64,000 nucleotides of DNA from NCBI GenBank assembly GCA_946811185.2, contig OX328106.1, positions 4,152,746-4,216,745 of the forward strand. The letters run 5' to 3'. The notes below the pieces were generated by a model that ran no database searches, was not told the DNA's origin, and worked only from the letters and a program-made list of their open reading frames with translations. This document shows positions 48,782 through 59,489 of this stretch, piece after piece. Both the position numbers and the translations under genes were made by a program. How positions within the stretch are numbered: the stretch's first letter is position 1; each line of letters starts with the position of its first letter. This DNA comes from Hippopus hippopus (taxonomy: Eukaryota > Mollusca > Bivalvia > Cardiida > Cardiidae).

Positions 48782-49790
48782 TTGCAATTGCATTTTTTTC
48801 CTGAAACTGAGTAGTTGCAGTAATTTATCAAAGGGTAAGGTATAGATATTAGTCTCAAGCTGGGATGCGTATTAAATCTAAAACCCGAGTACCACACTTC
48901 CTTGCAATGGATGACAAAATGCAAAGGAAGATGACATCTGCACCGTACAGCCAACCCTGTTTCAGCAGGACGGTCAAGGGCTGAACCAGGAGACCAAGAA
49001 GCCATATAGAAAAGCAACACACTCTGGTTGTGGCAGTGTTATCCATCGTTAACCATTTTCCATACAAACCCGTGTTTTAAAGACCCTGAGGATGAAGCCT
49101 TTTGAAAACATTGTGGAAAAAGAAGACAATGCTAGTAACCTGCATTCTCTCCATTTCTCACAATGCTTTTATGCCTTTGCAAAGACCGAAAATCATCCAT
49201 AATTTGGACCATATTTAGTTGGTTGCCTGCGAACACTTTCAATTTGTACCTGGCTTAACCTTTGTTGTCTGGTATTTAAAAGTATTTATCCAGAATTACA
49301 AGGAAACGTATCCCAATCAAGTTCATCCATTTCAGACATGACTAGTATCATTTGGCAAACCTCGGGTGATCCGTTGATCAAGTTAGATGTATACATGTAG
49401 TTACGGAATAGGCCAATTTGTGACAATTTGGCAAATATCTGACATTGCTAGTTCTGGAAGGTATCAAAGTGTTGCCATTTCTGACAACTTGGTCTTGAAT
49501 GCCAATGTGGATGCCAAGCCTAGCCGTTCTCTGAGGCTAAACTTCGCCAGCTGCCCTAAAATCATCAAGACACAGTAGTACCATCAGCCCTAAACATATC
49601 AAGGCACAATGGTACCATCTCCCCAAAAGTTGTCAAGGCACAGTGGTACTATCTGCCCTAAAGTCGTCAAGGTACAGTGGTACCAGCTGCCCTAAAGTGT
49701 CAAAGCACAGTGGTACCAGCTGAACAAGAGTCATTAAGGCACAGCGGTACCAGCTGCCCTAAAGTCATCAAGGCACAGTGCGTTGTCTGC
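48782..49790 (+). repeat. Segmental duplication, left copy
   Basis: Matches 50332-51560 at about 85% by eye: TTAGTCTCAAGCTGGGATG, ACAGCCAACCCTGTTTCAGC, ATAGGCCAATTTGTGACAAT, then the 34-bp minisatellite. Each copy contains the same degraded family A element (49049-49277), which was therefore present before the duplication. Confidence 0.87.
49560..49790 (+). repeat. 34-bp minisatellite (GGTACCAGCTGCCCTAAAGT), short array
   Basis: About six to seven units of CACAGTGGTACCAGCTGCCC plus TAAAGTCGTCAAGG. The period is 34, not divisible by three. Confidence 0.9.
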
Positions 49791-50331
49791 GCATGTCATA
49801 TCATATTCTTCGAAGATTCGACCTGTCGGCTATGACGCATCACTATTCCCTGTACATGAGAAATTATTACGCCGGTAATAAAGTAGCAATGGAGAAAATA
49901 GCTATAAACAATACATCTGTGGAAAAATGTAGCCTTTTTTTTCGCTCCAAATATCTTGAAAATTCAATTACTTCAAATGGGAAAAATTGTTTTCACAAAT
50001 ACTCTTGTTTTATTGCACATCTTGGAATACAGTTTCTAAATATAGACATTAGGAAAACCAGGATTCGTGCAGTGTTTTTCAACAGACTTATAAACAAGAA
50101 CTAGCTGGGCCTATATCGAAGGGGTTTTTATAAATAGCCGGTGCATGGGTTACATGCTGGGTGACAATAGCTAAAAGAATCGTACCAGGTAACGTTTTAT
50201 TGACTTGAAAGCGTTTATTTTATTTTGAAATTCAAAGATTGTCGTTTTAAAAAGTAGTCGGGTTCTGTACCCAGAATGCCCAAATCAGATAGATGTGTTT
50301 GAAAAATGCCACCTTGCGGAAGATAATGTCC
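49791..50331. other. Spacer between the duplicated segments
   Basis: Holds a 108-codon open frame (49778-50104, plus strand) of basic/aromatic composition. No domain is recognised and no splice context is seen. Probably chance. Confidence 0.35.
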
Positions 50332-51560
50332 TTGCAATTGCATTTTTTCCCGAAATTAGGTAGGGCCAGTAATCTTTAGATCTAGGGCTTAGGTATAGAT
50401 ATTAGTCTCGAATTGGGATGGTTTTCAAATCTAAAAATCGGGTGCCATACGTCCTTGCAATAGATAACAAAGTTCAAAGCATGATGACATCTTCACAGTA
50501 CAGCCAACTCTGTTTCAGCAGGAAGGTCAAGCACTGAACCAGGTGACAAACAGGGCATATAGAAAAGCAAAACACCCTGGTCGTGTTATGGACCCAGGAA
50601 TTTTAAAGACCCTAAGGATAAGGCATTTTGAAAACCTTGTGGAAAAAGAAGACGATGCTTGTAACCTGAATTCTCTCCATTTCTCACAATGTTTTTATAC
50701 ATCTGCAAAGACAGAAATTTATCCATGGTTTGAGCCATAGGCCTATTCAATTTGTTGCCCGCCAACACTTTCAGTTTGTACAAGCCTTAACCTTTGTTGT
50801 TTGGTAAAGCATTTATCCAAATGAATGTAAGGTCATCATATTTACAAGGAAACGTATCTCAATCAAGTTCACCCATTTCAGACATGACTAATATCATTTG
50901 GCAACCTCGGGTGATCCAGTTGATCAAGTCAGATGTACATGTAGTTACGGAATAGGCCAATTTGTGACAATTTGGCAAATATGTGACATTGCTAGCTCTG
51001 GAAAGTATCAAAGTGTTGCTATTTCTGGCAACTTGGCCTTGAATGCAAATGTGGATGCCAAGCTTAAACTTTGTCTATGGGGAAACTTCGCAAAGTGTCC
51101 TAAAGGCATCAAGACACGTTGGTACCATCTGCCCTAAATTCGTCAAGGCACAGTGGTATCATCTGACCTATAGCTACCAGGGCACAGTGGTACTAGCTGC
51201 CCTAAAGTCATCAAGGCACAGCGGTACCAGCTGTCCTAAAGTCATCAAAGCACAGTCGTACCAGCTGTCGTCAAGGCACAGTGGTACCGGCTGCCCTAAA
51301 GTCGTCAAGGCACAGTGGTACCATCTTTCCTAAAGTCATCAAAGCACAGTCGTACCAGCCGTCGTCAAGGCAAAGTGGTACCAGCTGCCCTAAAGTCGTC
51401 AAGACACAGTGGTACCGGCTGCCCTAAAGTCGTCAACACACAGTGGTACCGGCTGCCCTAAAGCCGTCAATGCACAGTGGTACCAGCTGCCCCTTGGTCT
51501 TCAAGGCACAATGGTACCAGCTGAACTGAAGTCTTCAAGGCACAGCGGTACCAAACCAAG
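50332..51560 (+). repeat. Segmental duplication, right copy
   Basis: Same order as the left copy, offset about 1.55 kb. Contains the matching family A remnant (about 50590-50800) and a longer minisatellite array. Confidence 0.87.
51108..51560 (+). repeat. 34-bp minisatellite, long array
   Basis: About 14 units; two are shortened by about 12 bp at the same place (ACCAGCTGTCGTCAAGGC and ACCAGCCGTCGTCAAGGC), which suggests a higher-order repeat of several units. Confidence 0.9.
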
Positions 51561-51850
51561 GCACGGCCATGGTTCGGCCTATCCTAGCCATGTGGTCCAA
51601 AGTCAGTTCTTAGGAATAAATACCCAGCAACTGTTTAAAAGCGTTCCAGAAACGAGCAGCAAGTTTCGTGATGGTAGACTCCACAACCACTAGCAGCCAA
51701 AGCTGCTAGTTGCTGACCTCGGAGGGGAGAGCCAATGTCAAATCGTTCGTCGTTGTGTCAGTGCTGGTGTGACCTGAGCTGCTAAAACGGCGTTAAACTC
51801 CAATTCAAACAAACTGAATATAGCCCCTTTGTGAGTTAATCAATACACAC

Positions 51851-52092
51851 GAGCCATGTTCTGTGAAAATGGGTCTTAATGCATGTGCAAAAAGTATCTA
51901 CCCACTCCGTACAGGCTGACCTGTATCGAAACGTTTTTCTATTGATTAATAGTATGCAAGTCAAAGGACCAGTTTACCTAATTATTCAGTCGGATGTTAG
52001 ATAAAACGGATTGTATGGATCCACTAAATTTTATATAATGACTTTCTTGGTATCATGCGTCAAACCCCATTTTCCCAAAGCAAGGCTCTTTT
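51851..52092. mobile_element. Family B MITE
   Basis: GAGCCATGTTCTGTGAAAAT, TCCGTACAGGCTGACCTG, AAACCCCATTTTCCCAAAGC. Confidence 0.76.
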
Positions 52093-52317
52093 TCCCCCTT
52101 TTCTCTTCACTTGTTGTTTCTTTAGCCCAGGCCTGCTTTGTAAGCGAAACTGTTGTTTGTATTTGCAGACACGATAGATTTGTGACAACGTCTGATCATC
52201 TATTTATCGGTATTTCGAGACACAGGTATATTTCTGGTCAAAAACATCTGTAAAAGACTAAGTTTGACATCTACCTTATAAAATGGCAATTTAATTCAAT
52301 CAGAACACTATTTATAA

Positions 52318-52545
52318 AACCCTTTACTACACAATCCCGAGTTAAACGACCATTAGAGAAAAGGCTTTAGGAAATATTTTGGGAAAAGGAGAAAATGCTG
52401 GTAACCAGCATTTTCTCCTTTTCCAAAACTGTTTTCTACCCGTTCAATGACAAGTTCAACCAATAAAGACACAACTACATGTAATTTGTCATCTGCAAAC
52501 CCCTTCAATTTGGACAAGTTTAAAATTTTGTCGCGCTATTTTTTA
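52318..52545 (-). mobile_element. Family A MITE
   Basis: AACCCTTTACTACACAATCC, hairpin about 52375-52435, AGTTTAAAATTTTGTCGCGC; right terminus eroded. Confidence 0.82.
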
Positions 52546-52574
52546 ATCTGAAGTTGTTGGCATAATTTCATTGT

Positions 52575-52610
52575 CGGCCGGGGGGTGGGGGCGGGGGGGG
52601 AGGGGTTGGT
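52575..52610 (+). repeat. G-rich tract
   Basis: A 36-base run, almost only G with three C and single A interruptions and several G-runs of three or more. It could form a G-quadruplex in vitro (inference). Confidence 0.6.
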
Positions 52611-53639
52611 GTTGTATTCAGCAGCAACGATTCTAAACTGCCCCGTCTTCCCAGATTTAAAAAGTAACGTAATTTTTCCTTCGCTGTAAAACCATTTCGT
52701 TTAATAATTAGCAAACCGAAAATTTCATTGCTTTCAAATTTAGAAAATCCTAGGATTTTCCTATGTTGGATCTAGTTTTTTGTGTCCTTGATAAAGTAGC
52801 ACCATTTTATTGTCAGTAGTGGAATAGGGACGCTAGTTACTTTTCTTCATGTTCATGCTTGACCTTTGGTTAAATGACCTCTACTATGATGTCATGACTA
52901 TAGATAGAAACACAAAGATGGAAAACGCCTGAAAATCCTGTTTTTCAGTGAGAAAAAAAGAATATGGAAGATCTAGATAGTACACTTCCAGAAAATCTTG
53001 AGTTTCGGCACATTTCTTTATTAACCATCTGGCTGATGAGTGCGACTCAGTGACCTTTTGCGGACATCGTTGATCAAGATCAGACTGCACAGAACGTGCA
53101 TTATCCGATAAGGAGATTTTTTTTTCTTCAAAAAATAAAATTAAAATAACATTATTTAGGTTTTCACTATCGGCTTGAAAGTTTCATTCAACTTATTTAG
53201 CTTAATAAGAGTTAATTAAGACTGTTCAGGAATCCAATTAGTGTTGTGCGACTGTCTTTGATACTTTCACAAGCTTCCAAGAACCTTGGTGCCAGTCGTG
53301 GTTAACTTATTTCATTATTTATTAATCTTTTGGAATCCAGTGATGAGGGCTACGACAGTGTTTGACAATCTCGGAGACTGCCAGGCGTACATGTATGTTA
53401 CCAGTAAAATTTAATTCATTATCTTTGACTTTTGGGAATCCAATTAGGTGGTCTGCGATGGTTTTTGGCAATTTAGAAATCTTCCTGGAGCATTGTCGCA
53501 AAGCAAATTTTGAATTGTTTTGTATATCTATCAGTCTTTGGAAATCCAAAAAGGTGGTCTACCACGATCTTTACCAATCCTGAAGACTACTTGGAAAATG
53601 GTATTGATAAAACTTCTACTTTTTTCATTTATTTATGAC
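52600..53639. other. Intergenic, mostly unclassified
   Basis: Holds a half copy of family I (53050-53105). From 53220 to 53600 three blocks repeat a CTTTTGGGAATCC or CTTTTGGAATCC motif followed by AGTGATGAGG / AATTAGGTGG and CTACGACAGT / CTGCGATGG, hinting at a decayed repeat of about 95 bp. Confidence 0.45.
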
Positions 53640-53872
53640 TTGGGATTCTAACTTACACTGGTAAATTGTAGGACTCGTAACCTGGAGGCTCCAGGTTTGA
53701 GCCTCACTGGACGCATCGGGTTTTTCGTGTGAGTGACCTTGGGTAAGACAGAACCCTAGCCTAGTACTCGTGAAACCTAGGACAGATATGAATATGTTAG
53801 CTGTCGACGTAATATGACGTGACATGAATGAAATAATGTTGAAGCAGCATTAAACACCATTCAACCAGCATC
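53640..53872 (+). mobile_element. SINE S3, near full length
   Basis: GGACTCGTAACCTGGAGGCT, B-box-like GGTTTGAGCCTC, GTGAGTGACCTTGGGTAAG, tail GCATTAAACACCATTCAACC. Confidence 0.72.
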
Positions 53873-54092
53873 AAATTAGGTGTTCTGCTAAATGTATGGT
53901 CTTATACACTGTTGTAGATTTTCAAGAACCGAGGTGCCGATCGACTTTCGTTATACCTACATGTAGCTCTAGGAATCCCACAGGTAGTCTGAGACAGCCT
54001 TTGACACTTCACAGATGCCAAACGCTGAGGAATGTTTCGTATTTGGAAAAAAAAAGAAGCCGTTGTCTACGTTACAAGGTTCTAAAACTGAG

Positions 54093-54240
54093 CCATGCTC
54101 TGTGAAAAGGGGGCTTAATGTATCAGCAAAAAGTATCGTACCAGCTCAGCCTGTGCAGACCTCGCAGGCTGACCTGGGCTAAAACTTATTGCTATTGGTA
54201 AATTTTCTGCATGTCAAAGGACCAGTTTACCGACAGGAAT
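54093..54240. mobile_element. Family B MITE, half copy
   Basis: GAGCCATGCTCTGTGAAAAG and GGCTTAATG with CAGCCTGTGCAGACCTCGCA; the right half is missing. Confidence 0.75.
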
Positions 54241-54251
54241 GCCAAATTGGT

Positions 54252-54424
54252 GGCACCAACCATTCTAAATTGCATTCTCAGTCTTATTATCCATTTAGAA
54301 AGTAACACATCTTCTGATTAGTTAAATCAGCTGGTTCAGCCAATTAGAAGTCGTGCTACTTTCAAAGTCAGAAAATTCTTGAATAAGTCTATTCCTAAGA
54401 ATGGTTTTTGAATACTGACCCTGG
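54252..54424. mobile_element. Family C MITE
   Basis: ACCAACCATTCTAAATTGC and GAATGGTTTTTGAATACTGA CCC, with TTAAATCAGCTGGTTCAGCC in the centre. Confidence 0.75.
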
Positions 54425-54469
54425 TCGATCCCACGGATAGATATAAATGCATGGCTTATGTCTATATAA

Positions 54470-54565
54470 GGGAACACTTATAATGCCTCAGACCTAGCTT
54501 TTGTAGCGATGTGGTAGAGCGTTTGCCTTGTGACCTAGAAGTCCTAGGTTTGTCTTAGGTTTTTG
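54470..54565 (+). mobile_element. tRNA-like SINE S6 fragment
   Basis: TAGCTTTTGTAGCGATGTGG then TAGAGCGTTTGCCTTGTGAC. The same sequence is at 3530-3620 and 3775-3880, where GGTCCTGGGTTCAATCCC supplies a B box. Confidence 0.65.
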
Positions 54566-54642
54566 TCTCTGTTCTGAAGTTAAACTACCCGAAAGGAAAA
54601 TGTATTCGCTTTTATTGTGCTAAGTGGTAATTGTCTTCATCT

Positions 54643-54818
54643 AGGTTCCAATTCACTAACCATTTTTAAAAACATTTTAAGTCTTATTCTCAAGAATTCT
54701 CTTAATTTGAAAGGAAAACAAGTTCTGATTGGCAAAACCAAATGGTTTAGCCAATCAGAAGTTGTGTTACTTTCTAAATCTAGGATAAAACTAAGAATGG
54801 TTGGTGAATACGGGTCCT
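54643..54818. mobile_element. Family C MITE, TA-flanked
   Basis: TA|GGTTCCAATTCACTAACC and GGTTGGTGAATACGGGTCC|TA; central GCAAAACCAAATGGTTTAGC. Confidence 0.83.
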
Positions 54819-54904
54819 AGTAAAACGGAGCAAATGAGTAAATAATTAAAGAGACCTCAAGGTCGAAATTTTGACGCCGGGCAAATAATCGTCTTTCCCA
54901 CTCT

Positions 54905-55065
54905 GTAATGGAATTTTGATACCACGGTCAAAATACATGTATTGAACAAATCTGATTGGCCAACACTGTTTTAGTAGCTGGCCGCTATTTCGAAAGTCGA
55001 TAGCCAAGTTCATTGACAAATCGAATTCGCTGATTACGTTGTCCGTGGTATTAAAATTTGATAAT
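54905..55065. mobile_element. Short inverted-repeat element (ATTTTGATACCACGG ends)
   Basis: ATTTTGATACCACGG at about 54913 and CCGTGGTATTAAAAT at about 55042 are inverted with one mismatch. It lies just past the broken sulfotransferase copy. Confidence 0.6.
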
Positions 55066-55168
55066 TTTGAACACGGGCGAAAAACATGTTAAGCATGCTA
55101 AAGCAGTCAGTGCCAAAATCCTCCATCTTCTTGTGATTTCTTCTCGTGGTGTAAATTTGGATGCTATT
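55060..55168 (-). pseudogene. Broken head-to-tail copy of the sulfotransferase 5' end
   Basis: The minus strand aligns with the start of the neighbouring gene: RRWRILALTALACLTCFSPVF corresponds to RRRWILTLAVFACFAYFSPLF of the intact protein. The start codon region CACCATGAG of the intact gene reads CACCACGAG here, so ATG is ACG. Only about 30 codons remain. Confidence 0.8.
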
Positions 55169-56206
55169 TCAATCGCTCCAAGCAAATTTACGACCAACCA
55201 GTTCAGCAAACTCGGAGTTGTATGGACGAAAAAATTCATTCAGTTTTTGTTCAAATTCGGGGGAAACATAAGGTTTTGGCATACCGCCTTTGTCTTTGGG
55301 AAGACACTCAAAATTCATATGTATATTTCTTCTCATACAATAAAATCCCTTTTTATCGTCATATTTTAAATTATCCTTTGTAATTGCATGTCCTAGATTT
55401 AGAAAGTTTTCAACATCGACAATTTCTTCTAATGGGTTTGTTATCAATTTTTCACCATCCACAATATGTATCTGATTTTTCGGAAAGTATTCATACCATT
55501 TATTCACATTTTCAGCGTAAAGACTAGCATTGAGTACAGTATTGGTTAAATTCAGCTCTCCGGTAGTCTTGTCTGTCACGTATTCTTGGAAGCTCTCCCG
55601 AACAGGATGCCTCTCCGCGTAGTGACGATAATGACTGATTGCCCTTTTGACTGGATGTTTTACGGTAAGAATTAACTTGATAGTCTGATTGAACTTGTAA
55701 ATCCTTTGTTTAGCGAACTCTGATCTAAAGTAGTCTGGACTTTTCTCTATCGTTATCTGATCAGGATACGAAGTGGGCATTTGACGTCTATAGGATTCCA
55801 GCCCCTTTATATAGTTCTCGTCATGACTGAAGAAATGTAATTCCTTACTGACAGTTTTCACCTTCGGGTGAAGCGCTAATATTTGAAGCAGTGCTGTTGT
55901 TCCACTTTTCATTGTTCCTATTATAAGGGCTCCAGGCAATCGTTGCTTCAACACATACTCCTGTTCTAAATGTCTGTGCTCATCGTGTTCAGGTTTCCTT
56001 GTGCCTGCCGGTGCAACGTTGCCTTGGTTTGCATCAGGATCCTTAGTTTCTTGACTTTCTATGCTATACTGCCGATTTTGATCTAAGATAGCATCATTCG
56101 AAGTGTCGCTATTTCGTTTCTTAGTTGTAAACAGAGGCGAAAAATAGGCAAAGCATGCGAAAACAGCCAGTGTCAAAATCCACCGTCGCCTTGTTGCTCT
56201 CCTCAT
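55169..56206 (-). CDS. Heparan sulfate glucosamine 3-O-sulfotransferase-like protein, intronless
   Basis: Known family role: Golgi type II membrane enzymes that transfer sulfate from PAPS to the 3-O position of glucosamine in heparan sulfate. Sequence: 345 aa; basic N-terminus then a membrane segment (residues 9-26, WILTLAVFACFAYFSPLF), a stem, PAPS 5'-phosphosulfate loop GTMKSGT (97-103), KELHFF with candidate catalytic Glu122, EKSPDYF (154-160), 3'-phosphate region VKHPVKRAISHY (182-193), and the C-terminal paired cysteines 290 and 301 (GFYC...FEC). NQT (173), NLT (219) and NAS (226) are glycosylation sequons. The start is set at 56206: the open frame extends 42 codons further, but its first part is SINE tail. 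Substrate specificity is not proven. Confidence 0.9.
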   Translation of the reverse strand: MRRATRRRWILTLAVFACFAYFSPLFTTKKRNSDTSNDAILDQNRQYSIESQETKDPDANQGNVAPAGTRKPEHDEHRHLEQEYVLKQRLPGALIIGTMKSGTTALLQILALHPKVKTVSKELHFFSHDENYIKGLESYRRQMPTSYPDQITIEKSPDYFRSEFAKQRIYKFNQTIKLILTVKHPVKRAISHYRHYAERHPVRESFQEYVTDKTTGELNLTNTVLNASLYAENVNKWYEYFPKNQIHIVDGEKLITNPLEEIVDVENFLNLGHAITKDNLKYDDKKGFYCMRRNIHMNFECLPKDKGGMPKPYVSPEFEQKLNEFFRPYNSEFAELVGRKFAWSD

Positions 56207-56283
56207 GGTGTGAAGCAGTCGGAAGCTGAAATGATAACAAAGGTCGTGTTCACTGACCAATCGAAACTCAGTCAAAATCAAAG

Positions 56284-56465
56284 TTTCAGTCTGTTTGTTA
56301 TTCAACGCCATATTCAATATTATTTCAGTCATATCGCGGCGGCCAGACTATCTTATCTATGCACTCCCGGTTTCTTTCACCAGTGGTTTGAACAATATTC
56401 TTCCAAAGCCCCTATCTGCTATCCCACCATACCCATTGTCGAAACAATAATGCTATGCGAAGAGG
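56284..56465 (-). mobile_element. SINE S1, truncated, upstream of the sulfotransferase
   Basis: Minus strand: TATGACTGAAATAATATTGA preceded by GGCCGCCGCGA and followed by ATGGCGTTGAATAAC tail. It supplies the in-frame extension upstream of the probable start codon. Confidence 0.75.
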
Positions 56466-56539
56466 GCGGTTTGCTGCGCTTGCAAAAAGTATAGACCAAG
56501 GTAAAGCTGACCTAGGTTGTATCTTTTTCCTATTGGTCA

Positions 56540-56625
56540 GTTTTCTACACGTCTAAGAACCATTCCACCCCATGATTCAATTGAATCATGGGGTGGAAGG
56601 GTTCTTAGACGTACTAGTATACGTA
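56540..56625. repeat. Short perfect palindrome in a family B remnant
   Basis: ACACGTCTAAGAACCATTCC and its inverse around ATGATTCAATTGAATCAT (about 56547-56612). Confidence 0.8.
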
Positions 56626-56680
56626 CTAGTAACAAGGGATTTCTTCTTGGCACTTTCACATTCTGCAGAACGCTTTTAAC

Positions 56681-56870
56681 TCTTGTACCACACAATCCTG
56701 TATTTTAACAACCTGACGAAGGCGCTTCTTGAAAACATTGTGGGAAAAGCCCATTTCCCACAAAGTTTTCCAACCTTTCTAAGACAAATTTCTACAATTT
56801 AACCACACTTAATTTACACATGTCGTCTGCATATGCTTTAAATAGGACTAGTCTAAAATTTTATATGAAT
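56681..56870 (-). mobile_element. Family A MITE, hairpin core deleted
   Basis: TTAACTCTTGTACCACACAA, AACATTGTGGGAAAAGCCCA joined to TTTCCCACAAAG, GACTAGTCTAAAATTTTATA. Confidence 0.75.
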
Positions 56871-56989
56871 AAATCAAGCATTTTTCACCCCACTTTCAAA
56901 ACACACACACACACAATTCACAGCGTTCGTTCTGTGACAGAGTTTGCCATCTTTAATGTAAAAGATTTATATTGTTTATTAAATTAACA

Positions 56990-57370
56990 ATAAAGACCAA
57001 AAGTAAACAAAGCGGGTGTTAAAATGCATTAAAATTTATATCATACCATTTAAAAATATGGAAATAATTGTGAGGATGACAATCTGTCATTGTACGATCG
57101 GTCCAAGTGTTAGTCGCTTACTGAGAAATTAATTTAAAAAAACCAGAAAAACTAGGTTAAAACCTGCCAGGTAGCTGTGTCTTTTGTTTACTTTTTGCCC
57201 AATTTTACAAATTCTTGTATCTGCCAGCAACTCACGCATGGCCCAAACACACAATAACAGACTGTCATCTTCACAATATTTTCCATAGGCCTACTTTCAA
57301 ATGGCATGATTTAAATTTAAATGTATTATGGCACCTGCTTTGATAGTTTGGCCTCTACTGGGCCTTTAAT
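56990..57370. mobile_element. Family E MITE, copy 2
   Basis: CCAAAAGTAAACAAAGCGGG to CACCTGCTTTGATAGTTTGG and GGGCCTTTAAT, matching 18330-18700. Confidence 0.75.
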
Positions 57371-57521
57371 GATATAAAATGCGATTTCACAAATCGAACT
57401 CCCGTGCACAAAATGACAAACTTTTACTTTACCGCAGCACAGTATCAAGATTTTTAAAAGATCAGAATTGAACAGATAAAAAAGACAAATAAGTTCTTAC
57501 AATGCAATATGTCTACTTTCT

Positions 57522-57752
57522 TTAACTCTTTATCAAACGAGAAAATTGTAGACTCAACCAAATTGTAAATATATATGCAGACGACACAATATATGTAGCT
57601 GAAAAATTGGCACATGTCTCTTAAAGAATAGAAACCATTGTGGGGAAAAGGAAAAATGCTGGTTACCAGCATATATTCCTTTTCCCACAATGTTTTGTTA
57701 AGCCGTCTAAGTCTTGGTTGTTAAAACACATGATCGTTTGGTGAAGGGTTAA
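57522..57752 (+). mobile_element. Family A MITE, both TTAA
   Basis: TTAACTCTTTATCAAACGAG to ATCGTTTGGTGAAGGGTTAA; hairpin about 57635-57695. Confidence 0.88.
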
Positions 57753-58133
57753 ATCACGTGACAGCTGTGATATTGATGAGTACCATTTACCTACACTTCA
57801 AATATTACTAATTTTTATACTTCAATCTCTTTTCGGCAGTATACAAATAAGATCAGACTATACTCGATGTGCAGTCGGATCTTGGATCTACACTAGCAAA
57901 CAGTTTGGAAAGATTTGTTTTTCAGTAGAAATTATGTCAAAAATAACAGTAGAAAATGAAAGCTTTAAGGGCTTTTTCCTTGCTATTTTGTTTTGTTGCA
58001 TTTTTAAAACAGTCATCTAGTGTTAATTAACCCATCACTGAAAACAGGTGTTGTTTAAATAGCGTTCTAAACCCTTTACAAAACAATTCCTTGTTTTCAC
58101 GATCTTAGCACTTATGCAGCTAAGCACGACTAA

Positions 58134-58215
58134 AAGACCTTTTGCGGACAGTGTAGATCAAGATCAGACTGCACAGAACGTGCAGTCTGATCTTTGATCT
58201 ACACTGTCCGATAAG
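58134..58215. mobile_element. Family I palindrome
   Basis: CAGTGTAGATCAAGATCAGA then GCACAGAACGTGC, then TCTGATCTTTGATCTACACTG; arms of more than 30 bp. Confidence 0.85.
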
Positions 58216-58421
58216 GAGATATCCTTTCCCAAAAATTACGATTGAAATAACAAATTTTGGGTTTTTACTATTTGTTTGAATGCTTCATTCCATTTCTTTA
58301 GCAGGAGAACAGTTAAAAAGTGGGCTTTGAAAAACATCATAGAAATAGGAAAGAATCCTGGTAACGACTATTTTCTGTTTCCCACAATGCTTTCTAACCT
58401 CTCAGAAAAAAATTCCATTAC

Positions 58422-58653
58422 TTAACCCCCGACCAAATAATCCCGACTTTTAACGACACTGAAGGAAAAGGCTTTTGAAAACATTGAGGGAAAAGGAGAA
58501 AATGTTGGCAACCAGCATTTTCCCCTTTACCCACATTGTTTTCTACCCTGTCAAAGACAGAAATCATCAATTTAGCAAAATCTGATATGTCGGCTGAAGG
58601 TGATGATTTCAATTTGGTCCAGTCCAAAACTTTGTCGTTTGGTAAAGAGTTAA
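58422..58653 (-). mobile_element. Family A hairpin MITE, both TTAA
   Basis: TTAACCCCCGACCAAATAAT to GTCGTTTGGTAAAGAGTTAA; an additional partial element precedes it (58310-58420). Confidence 0.9.
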
Positions 58654-58869
58654 ACCACGTGTTACTAGTATTTGTCGTCTGCAAATGCTTTCAATATTGA
58701 CAGGTCTTAGATTTGTCTCTCTGGTACAGCCTGTTAGAATTTTAAGTTTGACACTTTAGTATACTAAACAGTCCTGTCTTCGTTACACGACGCTCTGGAA
58801 GAAGGCTTTTGAAAAGATCATGAGAATGTGAGAAATTACTGGTAACCAAAATTTTTCCTATTCTTACAC

Positions 58870-59115
58870 CTACCCTATGGTAAATCAAGGGAGGAAAGTG
58901 TACCCGACGTGGGAATCGAACCTACGACTCCCGGAACACTACTACCGCATCTCTACCAGTTGAGCTAGCCGCGCAACTGGTCGTGGGTGTACCCAACGTC
59001 AGTTACAACACTCCTCCCCCCTCTTGGTTTTTTCTGGGAGTCACCAACTCTCCACCCGCTCCGGTCCCCACGGACCGTCGGTGCCGCCTACCCGCGCTCA
59101 CCAATGGGAGACAAA
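58870..59115 (-). mobile_element. tRNA-like SINE S4, copy 1
   Basis: Minus strand: GCGGCTAGCTCAACTGGTAG (A box), then GTAGGTTCGATTCCCACG (B box). Flanks TGGTAAATCAAGGGAGGAAA and CTGGGAGTCACCAACTC recur in the next copies. Confidence 0.78.
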
Positions 59116-59129
59116 AGACAGTTACTTCC

Positions 59130-59475
59130 CTTGATAGCTCTCTACTACTAACTAGGTCCTGAACAAGGTATTACTTGGTTTTTATCCTTGATATTCTTTG
59201 CACTATTTAGGAATGTTCAGCTTTAAATATCTCCTTCAAAATTTATCAAACCACAAAATTGATCTATTTGTTGCATTTCAATGGTAATAGTGTGTGAAAT
59301 TCGATTTGAAAACTATATGAAGACCTTACATACACATCATAAGTCAAATTATAATATTCGCAACATCTCTTAGAAAAGCAAGGATAAAAACAAAGGAAAC
59401 CAAATGATAAGACCTAGTTGCAATTTGGTTATCTTGGTTTTTATCTAACAAGGGAGATAATTTGAATTGCACGTT
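59130..59475. mobile_element. Element J, copy 2
   Basis: CAGTTACTTCCCTTGATAG to TAACAAGGGAGATAATTTGA; interior AAGGATAAAAACAAAGGAAA as at 29735-30115. Confidence 0.68.
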
Positions 59476-59489
59476 TTTCTCCCATTGAC

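Noticed and set aside
49778..50104. 108-codon frame between the duplicated segments
   Set aside because: No domain, no splice or promoter context, AT-rich; probably chance.
51043..51693. Open frames with repeated GTxCPK motifs
   Set aside because: They follow the 34-bp minisatellite; the period is not divisible by three, so the frames drift and are not a real repeat protein.
56207..56332. Upstream in-frame methionines as the sulfotransferase start
   Set aside because: The first part is SINE tail. The Met at 56206 directly precedes a basic segment and membrane anchor typical of type II Golgi enzymes.
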